A DNA stretch of 64,000 bases from Elysia chlorotica (Eukaryota; Mollusca; Gastropoda; Plakobranchidae): positions 372,001 to 436,000 of the forward strand of contig RQTK01000351.1 in the NCBI GenBank assembly GCA_003991915.1, in the 5' to 3' direction. Below are positions 11,526-25,257 of this stretch, piece by piece (position 1 is the first letter of the stretch; every line of letters starts with the position of its first letter). A program made the translations under genes and the position numbers. Under the pieces are notes generated by a model, which had not been told where the DNA came from, did no database searches, and saw nothing but the letters and a program-made list of their open reading frames with translations.

Positions 11526-14095
11526 ACTGTTTCTCACATGGCTTGATTAGGACACATTTAGGAGTTTAAAAAAAATGCCATTTCTGTGGTTTGCGATTTT
11601 ATTTTGAAAAAAAAAATGAAATGAATTATAGATTACTTCATACAATGAGGTTCACGTATTGCCAACCTTCAATCTACACCACTCAAGTTTTCAAATCCCC
11701 ATTTTTACGTCTCTTGTACGGATGATTGCTAATAGAACATAAGAATCAGTAAAACACTTAGGATCACTTAATTTGCGAATCGTCTGTAGCCCATTTTTAA
11801 TGACTCCTATCAGATGCGTTTATATTTTAAGAATGTAGAAAGTTTTGTTGTAATTAGAAAAGGGATACATTCAGCGCAAACTGATTAGAATGTTATCGTT
11901 TTCCTTTTTAGTAGGATCTACCAATACACCAACTGTACTTTTATGTTAAAACTTTCTCATAAAGCTGGCATTAGCATGGATCGAGATCTCACAAATAGTA
12001 ACCAAAATATTTCCATAAGTTTTCCATAATTCCTATGATCGTGCAGGCTACTTTAAAAATGAGGCTAAAGTTAAATACATTATGATCTCTTAAATCATGC
12101 TTATGTACAGTTGAGTTTCTAAACAGTGTTGGTTCTAAATTTAAAATGGATAAACCAATCAGTTGAAATAATTCGCAGCAGTCTTGAGGGAAAAACCTAG
12201 ATTCTAGGTTAGCTCTTGATGAATAAGTAAAGCCTTTAGGGAGTTTCAAAGACTGCTCAATTGCCGGGTTTTACTCTATGCACGACTGATTCTGTACGAA
12301 GTAGACAGACCAGCAAGCCTTTCCTAGTGCATTTAGATACTAGACCTGGTTCAGTTTGCAGTGCACCAAGACCTGCTACTGAAAACAGAAAGTTGAAGAA
12401 AACTTTAAGTAGGGCCTACATTGTTTTATCCGCCTCTCTTCACGAAAAAACCCACACGGAAGATGAAGTTTTCTAAGGCTTTCTAAACTAGCTTAAAGTA
12501 AGTATGTGCACGTTTTGGTCAACATTTAAATAAGTAAATATGTGTTGAAAGTGTATTATTTTAACATGACTTTGTTCGTTGTTTTTTTTTTAAATTTTAA
12601 GTTTAATCAACATAAAATGAGCTTTTATGAGCCCACACAGTCTTTTGACTAGTGGGTAAAAAAAAAAAATCAAGATCGCAGCAAGACCATGCATAAATCC
12701 TTTGAAAAAAAAAGAGAAATAAATCAAGGAATTGCTCTCTAGTAGGCTGGCTGTTCACTGTTCTATCCTGATGGTGGTGCAATTGTGATTACTGGCTCAA
12801 TCCACACTTAACCAACCGACAGTAAAGGCGCATTATATAATTCTAACTATAGGTGTGTCGCCTAGTCATTGAAGCTGCCGCACAACACACTGTATCTACT
12901 ATTTCTGCCGGACCATGAAATTCTGTTTATCACGCTCAACTGACTCTTTTAGGATGAGCCCACGTCCGAACTTTCTATCTAATCTAAACAAAAATCTGTG
13001 GAAAACCTCCAGTGCACGTTGACGCTGATAATATACTCTATGTTCTTCAAACAATAGTTACGGTAACATAGACTGAAGACACAGCCTACTTCAACTCAAT
13101 CTCTGGTAATACAAACGTAAAAGGCAATGTAGAATTGCTTAGAAAAAATGTAAATCGAAATACAAGTGTGTGGGTTATTGGCTGTTTTATCTTAGACATT
13201 ACTTCTACTTTTTTTCTTTATTATAAGAGAGGCATACAGCCTTGACGCATCAAATAACGTAGTAACTTGAAATTATAAATTCTTTTATATCCATGTAGCC
13301 TCTTGGAAATATCGCAAGGTCGTTCTTTGCAGTTTTCATTCCGCCTTGTCGGTAGACTTTATGATACGGTACCATCTTCTAGTTCTGTACTACATGACTG
13401 GAACCTCAATATGATACACAAAAACCGCTGACGTTGTGCTGTTTAAGCACACACCCCTCCCGCACACACACGCTATTTTTTTTATTGTTTATGCTAAATC
13501 TTCAGATGCATTAATTAAGCTCTATAAGCCAGACATATTCTTTTCCCCTGTTTCTAAGTGAAGAAATCATTATCCTGATTAAGGTGCTTATTAAAATGAT
13601 AACTTCTGCCGAGCATGTCCATTTAGCTTGCATTATAACCGTGCACTGCATGCATCCTATAACGCCCAACGTCTTTTTTTTTGAAAATGCATGTGTCAAT
13701 GCAGACTGTAATAAATCTATTGATCAATTGTAGTGCACAATCGAGTCGAGTCATTTATTTGTAAGTTTTCATCATGGGGAATATATTCTTGCACATTTGC
13801 TCCATTTTCCTATAACTTAGTTTAAATAATGTTATTCTCTTTACTCGTTTTTACTTTTAAAGGTTCCATGAAATAACATTATCGGGAATATAAATATCAA
13901 GACTTGATAGAATCAGCGTTTGACTGTAACGTCTAGTCTAGGGCTGTGATTGATATGGTCTCTTGGGCCTAAACTTGACAAAATTATAACCTAGTTGAGG
14001 AACAACATAATAACTAGGCCGCGATTTCAGATAGCATCGACATCAACGGGTGTGTACCACATTATCTCACTCGCCTCCCGGCTCCCCATCCTTCT
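11526..14095. other. Intergenic, nothing recognised
   Basis: AT-rich DNA with short open frames only. The frame at 12261-12476 is mildly less AT-rich but has no convincing splice pair or recognisable product. Confidence 0.5.
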
Positions 14096-14097
14096 CT

Positions 14098-14276
<179 letters not shown>

Positions 14277-14279
14277 CTA

Positions 14280-15425
14280 TAACTTAAGTTGACTTTTGAA
14301 AGAGAATTTTGTAGATGCTTGTCAAACAAATTAACGAATGGTGAACACTAATATTATATATAAGGTGATGTATAGAACCAAGATTAAAGGTTACTTATGG
14401 ATCAGTATGCATGTATGGGAGATGAAGTGGTAGGGCTGAACTTGGACTCTTCTGGTTGAACGTCCAATTCTTCCCTAATGGAGGTCATAGTAATAAATTA
14501 TACGACGCGTAAAGAGTCGAAATCCATTTACAGCCAGCATTATTTCCCTTCATGTAGAGTATATTCCTAGACATGAATGTGAGACGAAGCAGAAATTATG
14601 CTGTGCCGGGAAATTTTTCTTAACTAAGTGTTTAAAGAGATGCCAATCACTCAGGTAGGCTACGGGGGTTTCACTTGTGATCCTGTCATTTCAGATTGCG
14701 TAGGCATAAATTCTAAAATAGGGCCCGTGGTTGCATACTGTGTTGTGCTGGATAGTTTTGCATGCAGCTTTTTGTAGTTGTTTTTTTGTGTGTGTGTTGT
14801 TGTTTGTTGTTGTCGTTGTTTTTAACTTTACATGATTAATGCGTTCTAAGAGGATTGTGGGTTTGTGGCGCTGGTTTTTCTTTCCTTTTTGTAATTATTT
14901 TGTTTGTTTCGATAGTTGTTTTTTTAAACGCATTGTCAAAATTATACAAAGAACGTCCCTAAATCGTCGTTTTACTTTGTCCGAAGAATGAAATCCCTAT
15001 TGATTTTGTATCAACTGCAAAAGAAAGAGAAAAATGTTCAAGAGATGGCTTTAAAAAAAAATTACAAATGAGCCACTGCCTATAGGCCTACTATTTTTTA
15101 AAGGTATAATTAATTTTGCTAATTGCTGCACAACACACTTGACTAAGAGACATTCGTACACAAATAATTTCACATTGCCAATACAATAATATGAAAGAAG
15201 TAATTTAGCAGTCATAACACTAATGAACCTGAGAAAAGAAAGCTCGGGTTCTTTGTAGCCTTTTATCTACCAGTACTAAAGACAAAAAAAATGCTCCATC
15301 AGCTTTACAGATTGAAGCACATAATTAAAATAATGTGAAAAAAACAACACAGATTTGTGACGAGTTTCGACTTTCGGCTTAAATATAATCTCCGCCTCCT
15401 CCTACTCTTCCATCTTCCACCTCCC
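14280..15425. other. Intergenic, nothing recognised
   Basis: AT-rich sequence including a GT-rich stretch at about 14780-14820. No exon, RNA or mobile-element signature was seen. Confidence 0.5.
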
Positions 15426-15427
15426 CC

Positions 15428-15477
15428 TTTTCTCTCTCTCTTTCTCTCTGATCTCTCTCTCTCTCTCTCTCTCCCTC

Positions 15478-15562
<85 letters not shown>
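15428..15562. repeat. (CT)n microsatellite
   Basis: CT dinucleotides with one GT-containing interruption near 15485. Confidence 0.95.
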
Positions 15563-15565
<3 letters not shown>

Positions 15566-15719
15566 TAAATCTTTCTCTATATTTGTTTCTTTTTCTATCT
15601 TTAGACGTTTTGGCACCCAGTGTGTTACCCCGGGAAGGGCCAACAACTGAAACACCTGTTTTAGATTTTCCACATTTTTCAAATTTGAGGAAATCGATGA
15701 AAGAACAGGAAAAGAAATA

Positions 15720-15990
15720 ATGTTAAAATCAACCTCAAAGTCCTATGAATTGGATAGTACACCAACAAACTTGGTTAAGTCGTGCATTGACGAACTTTTA
15801 CCGCCCATCACAAACATTATAAATACATCTTTAACTACAGAGCACGTTCCGCCACTTTTCAAAAAGGCTATCATAAAGTCTCTCCTAAAGAAGCATATTT
15901 GGATAAAAATAATTTTAAAAACTATCGAATTTTGTCTTCCCTTTCGAAGACTTTAGAGAAAGTCGTGCTATAATAAGTTTTAAACCCAAT
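15720..15990 (+). mobile_element. LINE reverse transcriptase fragment (CR1/L2-like)
   Basis: The translation carries the region before RT motif A typical of CR1/L2/Jockey-type elements: ELDSTPTNLVKSCIDELLP, then INTSLTTEHVPPLFKKAI. After that it decays through frameshifts where NYRPVSNL-like residues would be expected. It is a truncated relic, not a host gene. Confidence 0.75.
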
Positions 15991-16554
15991 AAAGTTTCAT
16001 CACTATACTCTATGCTAAAATCTACACATTGCATATATATCGATGTGTAAGTCCAGTTCTTTTAGGTTGAGATATTTCTTCTTTAGTTTAAACTGTTAAA
16101 AATATATATCAGTGATACGCGGCAATATAATGCATAAGAAATGAAGGTATTAATTTATGGGATTCAGAACAAGACTTGCTTGTTGAAAACATTTTGGGCA
16201 AAGGTCCCCAAGGCTAAATACGAGAGACACATTTCACGTATTTTGCATTATTAATTAGCAACACTTTCGTTTTTTATACTGACTTAAAAAAAAATGTAAT
16301 CCCTCATAACATACCGCAGTCTTTGAATGTACGCTGTTGATCATTTCTAAAGCCGTACAGCTTTAGTGTTTCAAAGGATTTAGGTTTTGATCCGAGAACT
16401 CCCTTTTGCATGAGATTTGTTGGTGCATGATTAATTCTAAAGGCTTTAGCTGCAGCTATGAATAGATAACTAAATAAATAAAAGGGTTTTGAAGTTTATT
16501 TTCTCAATCAATTTTGACAGTTTTTATTAATAGATAGTAATCTTTTCATAGCGT

Positions 16555-18060
16555 ACGAGAGAGTGACAAGCAAATTTGTATATCGGACAAATTCAAGGAG
16601 GACCTGACTCTGTTATTTTAAAAGCCCGCTGATGACATTGCAGACTTTAACAGCCGTCTGTCTGCAGTCTTGGGTGACCATGCGCCCTTGAGGGAGAGGT
16701 CAACTACATTCAGGCCCTACGCGCCGTGGTTCAAATGCCGATGTGAAAGCTGCGAAACAACAAAAGCGAAAAGCCGAGAGGTGTTGGCAAAAGGCCGGTT
16801 TAGTTTTCACAGAGAGTTATACTTAGCAGAAAAAACATTTGTACAGATTTTGAAACGGGAAGAGAGCCTGTATATTAACAATAATAGAATACAAGGAAGG
16901 GGATCGTATACAGAATTGTTTCAAATTTGCAATGATTTACTGGGAAAAGATAATACTCAAATATTTCCTTCCAATATTCCTGTGAACGAAATGCCTAAAT
17001 CTTTTAATAACTGCTTTCTTTAAAAGATTAATGTAATTAGTCATAAACTCAATGTATCCACAGAAGAACCAACATTCTCAGAAACAAATCTTTGTACCGT
17101 AACCAGTTAATTTCAAAATGAATTCAGAAGAGCTAGTAAAAATTTAAGTTAAAAATTGTTCTTGAAAAACCAAAGAAATGTAGTCATTTAGAGCTTTGAA
17201 TGCAGAGATATTTCGTTGCTCAGCATTATTAGTATAATAAATGAATATATGACTGTTGTTACTGTTCCATGTATTTTTAGACTAGCAATTGTAAGACCTA
17301 TGTTAAAGAAAAACAACTTAGATCGGAATGTAATGAAAAACTACAGATCTGTATCAAATCTACCGTTTTTTGTCAAAGATTTTAGAAAAAAGTTGTGTTA
17401 AGACAAATAGATGACCCATTAACCAAGAACAATTTAAAATAACATTTTCAGTCAGATTACAAAAGTAAACAAAGTACCGAGACAACATTACTTAGGGTAA
17501 CATTGGATCGTTTATTAGCTAGTGATAAAGGGAAAGTGTCAGTGTCTGCATTGCTCGACCTATCTCATCTGCAGTATTTGACACGGTTCTTTTAAAACGT
17601 ATATCGATATCTATCGGTATTCGTGGGTCAGTTTCAAAATGGTTTAGATCCTATTTGTCAAATCGGCAGCAAGAAGTAATTATCGGTACCCAAAAATCAA
17701 GCCCTAAAACTATGAAACTTGGTTTTCTTAGATCAGTTATTTTTTTCCATTATATTCTCTGTCCCTCACAAATATACCAAGGCCTTCTTTTTGTAACCAT
17801 TTATATGCAGACGACACATAAGTCCGTATTATCCCCAGAAGCTGATGTTTTATTTGACCAGAATGAATGTGTAACATAAGTTAAGGAATGGATGAGTGCA
17901 AATAAACTTCAGATAAATGGTGACAAAACTGAGGTGATGCTTAAGGGAACACCGTCCCGATTTAAGCAACTTTAAAAAAAAAAAAGAAAAAAATGTGTTC
18001 ATCAATGGGGAAGATGTTCCTATGATATTCTGAAGTTGAAAGTTAAGATACCTATAAAAT
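16555..18060 (+). mobile_element. Decayed CR1/L2-like LINE (endonuclease end plus reverse transcriptase)
   Basis: Successive frames read as one element: an endonuclease-RT linker with DHAPLRERSTTFRPYAPWF (from about 16672); LAIVRPMLKKNNLDRNVMK and NYRSVSNLPF (about 17280-17370); a motif-A remnant ALLDLS...FDTV (about 17550-17590); WFRSYLSNRQQEVIIG (about 17640); the catalytic YADD at 17803-17814; and EWMSANKLQINGDKTEVML (about 17885-17940). Several stops and frameshifts show that it is dead. It lies about 430 bases upstream of the FkbM-like gene. Confidence 0.85.
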
Positions 18061-18190
18061 AATACTATACGGTTTATAAAGAATCATCTGGGCAAAATTT
18101 CTTAACAAACACAAACTTGCTTTGCTTGAATAGCTAATTAAAACAACATGAACACGTACAAAGAGAAATATGTCTGTTAAGTTGTTTTCC

Positions 18191-18286
18191 ATAAGCTTTC
18201 CTATGACTTAACGAAGCACATAATAAGCTTTCCTATGACTTAACGAAGCACATAATAAGCTTTCCTATGACTTAACGAAGCACATA
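18191..18286. repeat. 32-bp tandem repeat, three perfect copies
   Basis: The unit starts ataagctttcctatgactta and is repeated exactly at 18191, 18223 and 18255, in the 5' flank of the gene at 18494. Perfect identity implies recent expansion. Confidence 0.95.
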
Positions 18287-18493
18287 TTATCCCAAGGATT
18301 ATAAATTATTTTATTTAGAGACGAGAGATTGATTTGTTTTAATTTCATGGTTTCGCACCATTTTTAAAAGACAATGCCTCCGTTTGTTTCAGGAATTAAA
18401 TGACTGATGCTCAAGCAAAACTGCACTGTGTTTGTGATTCAAGACAAGCTGACCAATCAGGTTGACGTTAAGTAACTCAGTTTCAAACCCAGG

Positions 18494-19301
18494 ATGGGTT
18501 CGAAGACTACGCTACACAGGTGTCAGAGATTGGTACTTTCAAAGATGTCCTACAGACCACGGCGGGTAGCTCTGCTCACATTTATTCTTGTGCTCATCTC
18601 CATCTCAGTGCTTTACAACATCCGCTCAGTCATGCCATTAGCCCGTGAAGGTTTCTTTCTGAGAGCGGACCCCGCGACCATACGCGAAAATTACCTCCTA
18701 ACTTGGAGAGAGCGAATTATTCACTCCGACGGATTACCTTACAACCTATCAGATTCATCGCGAGTTGACTTTTCTCGTGGACAATCCAGAGTCGTGTTAG
18801 CGTTGAGTGCCAACAAGGTAAGTAGAAACAAAAGTCCCTCATCTCATCCAGCTCACCTCCCAGAATAACGCCCCCCCCCCCCTTTTTTTTGCTCTTTTTT
18901 AATTTTTTTTTAATTATTTTTTTTAGATTTGTTTAGTTTTAATATATCTTAAGGAGCAATAGATTTTCTTCTGCTTTGACACACAAAGCATCATTTATCA
19001 TATAATCATCTCCGTCATCACTTCACACAGTATTTCATAATGAGTTTGAATTCAAGGCAAACGCTTTTTCTCTCAGATGAATTAGTTGTATAAACCCTCC
19101 CATGTTTCACATCAGCACAGCCTTTCCTATATTGCATCGCATAATATAATACTGGTAATATTAGCAGCTAGATGAGATACCGGTTTGAAAATGCGTGTCT
19201 GCAGATGATGATAATGAGGAAGAGGATAATACATGTAATAATAATAATGATAATAATAATGATAATGATAANNNNNNNNNNNNNNNNNNNNNNNNNNNNN
19301 N

Positions 19302-19383
<82 letters not shown>

Positions 19384-21281
19384 GTGTCACTATTTGCTAA
19401 GATACAAAGACAGACATCTTTTAATGTAATCCAAGGTTAGGCACATTATGATCATGCCTCACTAAAACTGGACCTTTTAAGTTTCTGTGTACCTTCTCAG
19501 GGCTGTGACCATACTTTTAATGTCCTTAAAATAACGTGCAAGCGGAGCGTTCTTACATTTTGTAATTAACCCTTCATACTCAAAACTATTAATAGCACTA
19601 TGATTGTAATTGTCCTTCTACAATCATAGATAAAACCGGGACCAATTGGATCTAAAAAAGGACTTATATACCGGGTTCCCGTGTTCAAAGCTTCCGGCCC
19701 AATAATATTCATTATTGCCCATGGCTGAGCCATTAGGCGTTTCCTTTACTCCATGTGCCACTGTTTGAACTGTTACATGTTTTCTACCCCTACATACGCG
19801 GTGGTTTCTTTTCATCTATGAGAAATCGATAAGTGCGTAAATGTAGTAACACTATATATTGATGTATTTCTTACCTTCCCTGGTTTAGATCACAAATGTG
19901 TGAGGAATACAAATCGAACTCCTAATTTTTTAACCTTAGCAGTAAAATGTATTTGTCGATGAAAACACCAATTTTCAATCAAATAAAGCCATACCACCCT
20001 TGTTTCACAGAAGAAAGGTTTCTTTGTGGACGTCGGTGGTGGAGACGGCGAAACCAACTCTGTCAGTCTAGGCCTTGAGCTTCAAGCGCAGTGGAATGGG
20101 TTGATTGTGGAGGGCGATCCTGTAAAGTTCAAACAGCTACTTCTCAAACACAGACAAGCGAGCTGCCTGCATGCCAGGTTCTTGTTAGGCAAACCGGTAA
20201 GATCTTCTAGAGAATAAGCAGATTGGGAGAAAAAAAACCTTCCTTTATCTTTTTCCTCTTACTTAAGATGATTGGATGGTTATTGGCGTATAAGCATGAA
20301 CGTCCCCACTGATGTCCTCAGCAATCTTTTTCTCGAGTTTGAGTCCCACAGAGTTTGGTCCTGGGATTTCTCTGGTCGGAGAAAGCAAACCTCTCTCCTA
20401 TTCCAACGCCTCCTATGTTCTCAGGGACGGGTACCTAGACTCATAAAGTGTGATAGTTTTACGTGCTGCAACACACAAGACAGAGCAGGGATAACATAAC
20501 TTGTGTCTCAGTCGGCCTTACTATACTGACACCGACCAGTAGCGGAGGGAAATTCGACAAATAAATTTGCCTGATCCTGGAAACGAACTGCCCCCCCCTC
20601 CCCCCCGCCTGCCACCCCCCCCCCCCCCCCGCACAATGCATTCAAAAGGCCTGAAATCATCGTGTTCTGTACAAATAAGCTGAGCAACTAGGTCGTCATA
20701 TTTAGGGTTTTTGACAAGAAATGTGCAATGTCTGTAGTTGTTCTTTTTTAACCACAAATAATGTTTTGGAAATCACATATTACAAAAAGATACTTACGAG
20801 CATTATATCCCCACCAATCGCCAATCCTATAACTTCCGTTTTTTTTAAAACAATTACCCCCTTACAGGACGTGATTGTGAAACTGCAGTTTTCTTTGTTG
20901 AAGTTTTATATTGGACTCCCGACAAAACTCATACACGAGAGACTTGACTGATAGTCTTGTACATACACTGCTTTTCTTCTCCAGATACAATCACCGTCAT
21001 CCAACATCGACCTGCTTCCCAGCGACTTATTCCAGATCATCAATCGGACTCACATTGATCTTCTGAGCATTAATCTGCACGGCCAGGAGTTGGATTTCTT
21101 GTGGTCAGTCAACTTTCACCTGTACAGTGTGAGAATCGTGGTCATAGAACTGCCGATTAGCGTCTCTAAAGAGTTGTACCTCCAACTGACGGCGGCGATG
21201 GCGCGGCGTGGATACAGAGTGTCTCATCATGTCGTGGATGGCAAGGCCGGCAAGAAAGATATTGTGTATATTCGTGATTGA
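18494..21281 (+). CDS. Star/FkbM-like methyltransferase-domain protein, type II membrane
   Basis: Three exons, 18494-18817, 20011-20196 and 20985-21281, all with phase-0 introns, give 268 residues. After a short basic N-terminus, a hydrophobic stretch at about residues 25-44 (RRVALLTFILVLISISVLY) predicts a signal anchor. The second exon carries an S-adenosylmethionine-binding-like motif, GFFVDVGGGDGETNS, followed by WNGLIVEGDP, as in the FkbM/Star family. The third holds the family's C-terminal core, HIDLLSINLHGQELDFLW and RIVVIELP. The acidic DxEG found in most relatives is NLHG here. The stretch between the motifs is shorter than in typical members, so an exon may be missing or lost between 20196 and 20985. 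The first in-frame ATG with good downstream anchor topology was taken. Catalysis is uncertain. Confidence 0.8.
19205..19381. repeat. (TAA)n microsatellite with assembly gap in FkbM-like intron 1
   Basis: TAA/GATAATAAT repeats flank 30 undetermined bases at 19272-19301. Confidence 0.95.
20440..20600 (-). mobile_element. tRNA-derived SINE, minus strand, in FkbM-like intron 2
   Basis: The minus strand matches the SINE body of the intact copies: ctactggtcggtgtcagtat, then a diverged gctgagacac, then tctgtcttgtgtgttgcagc and cgtaaaactatca. A B-box-like ggcagttcgtttcc lies at its head. Confidence 0.75.
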
Positions 21282-23298
21282 CAAGTAGAAGGACACGAGA
21301 AGTTTCTATAGATGGGCCGCGATGTGTTCTTCACTTTTTTTTGTTCATACATATTCCCGATTTGTGATCAATTTATTTAATGAACACAACCTATTTACAT
21401 TCAGCTATTTCTGAAGAATAGGTGAGAAATACACTGGTGAAGGATGCAAGAACAAATTAGATGTGCTGTTCTTTTTATTGCGCGTGTTTTATACCTTAAT
21501 GAGATCCGTTTTAAAGGGTCCAAACAATCTATAGTATTTGTGGGCAAAACTATGCTTAGCGATGGCTCAAACATAATAATAATAAACAATTTGGTTGACG
21601 GCCCGATGGGGACATCTGTGTTGCCATGGCTTATTTCAAAAGGCTGTTAGTGTTCCACCATATCTTGCCTCATCAGGCAGCTATCCATTTGGGATGTCTG
21701 CAATGGCGAATTGTGGTATGTTTCAACACTTTGTGAAAATAGTGTACACCGATACTTTAGTGTTCTTATATAATTGATTTTTCTACTTGATTCTCTTACC
21801 CACATATTTACCCTCATGAGTATGAAAATGCATGGAATTAAAAGCATTTATTTTTGCATACACATTAGACGCAATAGTGTAAATTGAAGTTGTCAATGTT
21901 TTAGTATTCAAAATGTATAATTGTGTACCAAGCGATACCATAACAAATCTGATTAATTAAGCTTCTTCCGAGAAATTCGTGGAGATTGTTGGGTGAACAA
22001 AGCTAAAGGATTACACTTTTTACAGATATATTTGGACTGTGCTAAAACATTTCAGAATCTTTACCATCAGGAATTAAAAATGTTTGTACTCTTCCATGCT
22101 GTGTAAAACGCGTAGATTATATAGGAGATCTTTGCGAACTTTTTTTTGCGTTTTATTGTCATTAATAATTTACAATTCATAAAAAAATGACCCACATATG
22201 GTTAGTTGTTTCTTGAGGCAGGTTTATTTTTATTCCCTGCTTACAATTATTGAGCAAGCATTTTTTACCAAACGATGCAGGGTGCAGATCAGTAAATGAG
22301 GCCATTACAATATCAATTACCACTGCCATCTTTATAATATAATTTAAAGTCATCGCACTCTCTCGCCATTTTGCAATCTAAATAGGACAATCATTTTAAT
22401 AACAACTAAATTATTAGTCTGTGCTTGAAAAAAAACCCACAACAACAAGTCAGTGATGGTTGGGCATTCTTTTACAGCACCAGAAATCAATACAATTACA
22501 GAAACTGCCCTGAAAGCATGATATAATAACACATTCATTCTTTTAAAAAGTATGGGATATTTCCAATTTATAAAAATAACTTAAATAGGCGTACATCATG
22601 TAGGCTAGTTTAAAAAATGAAAAGTACTTAAAAAATTATGAAACTAAAAAAGACTTCCACAAAAACGATAAAGTGCATGTGTATTAATAACTACGTATTA
22701 CATTATTTAATTCAGTATGAACAGGACTATTCAGAATGCATACATGTCTATGGCTAAACGATTGTGACTTTGACGCAATTGATACCTGTGTTTTAACAGG
22801 CCCATTAACGTTTCCTTTCATTGTGCATCAAACAAGACTACTCAGCATTTTGTTCTACGAGTTACATATCAAATTTTTGTGTGTGCCTTTGTCGTGCTCA
22901 ATGAACACATATCATTCATTTAATAATGTTAAAACAAAAAATATACCTAACTTATTTCGTCTTGGCTCCTTATATATTTCCTGAAGACTGGTCTTTTTAT
23001 TCAATAATTGTCAACATCTGTTGTTTATTTTTACCTTAATGCTGTAATCTCTTCACATACAAATACTCTACTTGCCGAAAAGAAGCAAAAATTATTTATT
23101 TGTTAGGCTCCTAATAACACACTCTACATATACCATTGATTCTTGAATTTCAGTAAATTGGACCACGTTATGACTGTGGATCTCAATGTTATAGTGTTCA
23201 TGTATACACATAATTATGACATTATTCAAAACGTATCTTTTGCAATAAAATACTTAAATAGCTGTATTGATCTTGTTCAGTTCAGGTGGAAATGAGAA

Positions 23299-23355
<57 letters not shown>

Positions 23356-23373
23356 GAGAGACAGAGAGAGTGT

Positions 23374-23433
<60 letters not shown>

Positions 23434-24401
23434 GAGTATAATAAGAAAATAATCTTTTACAGCTTCTACCTGCAAGATACTAGTAGTGAACACATTCTGA
23501 AAGATGTTCCCATCCTAATGCGTCCAACATGACCCGTCTGCATCTTGGTTGGAAACTTATCTCTTGGTGTTTATTTAGAAAAACGTTCTAAAGGTGATGA
23601 AAATGAGAGCAAGTCTTTTGATTATATCAGCACTGGGCATCCTCACCCTTAAGCTGAAGATTTTTTTTAAACAGGCAGACTAAAAATTACATTTCTGAGT
23701 AGACAAAAAATATCAAAGTGTTGAAATGATTTTTTTTTAAAGTTTAGAAAAGCTTAAGATTTGGCAGTGTTTCCTTTTAACTTATTTGAATAATTTCGTC
23801 TAGATGTGAAAGTAGGATGCCTGCTCGTTTAAAGAACTGCAAAGATGTCACATTTTGAGAATGTAGGTGGTATACATGTATTATGTTTGCATGGAGCTAA
23901 ATGAAGAGATGGACAAATCTCCAGCCTAGGCATTCAAAGTGTTTCATTTTTATTAAAAGACCCCTCTACTTGTGGTCCATGGAAGCTGCTAAGGGCAGTA
24001 AAAGCAATGAACCTATTGGATCAGCATGGTTACCAGTGTTGGCCCACCAAATATCGACTCAATCATTGCCTAGTGGCGGCAAACTCAAGTCAGACACAAT
24101 CCAATCCTTCTGTGCATTTGTGAGTATGACATCAAATGCTGATATTAAGTGTTCAAATAGTTTTTTATGTTGGAATCTTGCCTAAGGTCACCACTCAAGG
24201 CATGGAAATTTGAAGAGTTTTATTCCCTAAAGGAAGTTTGTTCATTAGCTTTTTTCTAATACTAATGTAGGCTTCTTTTACTTATGCCACAACTGATAAA
24301 AGTCTCTTGTAATGTCCTTCCAATTTATGTTAGTGTTCACTGAAAACAAAACATAAAATTATAAAAATGAAGCCAAAAAAATAAAATAAGATGGGAAAAT
24401 A
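21282..24401. other. Intergenic between convergent genes, no gene supported
   Basis: AT-rich sequence between the FkbM-like stop and the MRPS10 poly(A) signal. It contains a (GA)n tract with GACA interruptions at about 23293-23440. No convincing AATAAA for the upstream gene was found close to its stop. Confidence 0.6.
23293..23440. repeat. (GA)n microsatellite
   Basis: GA dinucleotides with GACAGACA interruptions. Confidence 0.95.
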
Positions 24402-24407
24402 TTTATT
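24402..24407 (-). terminator. Poly(A) signal AATAAA of MRPS10
   Basis: Minus-strand AATAAA (TTTATT on the plus strand), about 45 bases beyond the MRPS10 stop. Confidence 0.65.
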
Positions 24408-24449
24408 TACAAAGTGTCCATGTGCACGTTTTGCATTTCATTGTAATGA

Positions 24450-25195
24450 TTATGTATTTGTAGATCTTAATGAGGGCCCATCAACACTTGACGATGATAA
24501 TGATGAACTGATTTCCTGGCTGAGCTCAGAATTTGAATCTTCGTCACTTTGGGCTGCTACTTTCTTTGTTGTTGGAGGCTTCAGATGTTCAGGCAATCTT
24601 TCAATCTGGTGCTACGGTTTAAAAGTGAAAAAAAAAATTGTTTCATATCATGAAGAGATAGATAGAAATTAGGAACACAATATAAAGTAAAATAAAAAAT
24701 AACACAATTTCAAACCGATTTTGCATTCTTCTTTAACCTTCACCGCTACTCATTATTTGTATTACAATAAGCCACTTGTGCGAGTTTTTCACCAAAGGAA
24801 CCTAAGACTGTGTGAAGAGAATAAAAAAATTGCAAATTGCGGCAAATAGTTATGTGATAAGCATACCTATCTATCGCTCTAGCTATCAGTCTATTTATCT
24901 CTCTATCTATCTGTTTCTCTGTACAGGTAAAACTATTTTTTATGCCTAAGCAAGACTTATTAAGTATACCGCCTTGGCATCCTCTCCGTGTGTATTATGT
25001 TATCTTTTTATAGTCTCTATGATCTATATATCTCTAAAAAGAGGTGCAAGGGTGATGTGCAAGAAGAGGAGGAAAAGGAGGAAGGAGGTGCTGGCGAAGG
25101 AATGGCGGGAGGGAGCAGTAGTAGGAGGAGGAGCAGGGGGAGGAGGAATAGAAGCAGGGACATAAATAGCTAAAAGCCTAATATATCTTTTGAAG

Positions 25196-25257
<62 letters not shown>

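Noticed and set aside
18191..18286. Possible CRISPR-like array
   Set aside because: The three 32-bp units are directly contiguous with no spacers, in animal DNA.
23901..24185. 94-codon plus frame near the MRPS10 3' end
   Set aside because: No recognised product and no splice signals. It lies between the MRPS10 poly(A) signal and AT-rich DNA.
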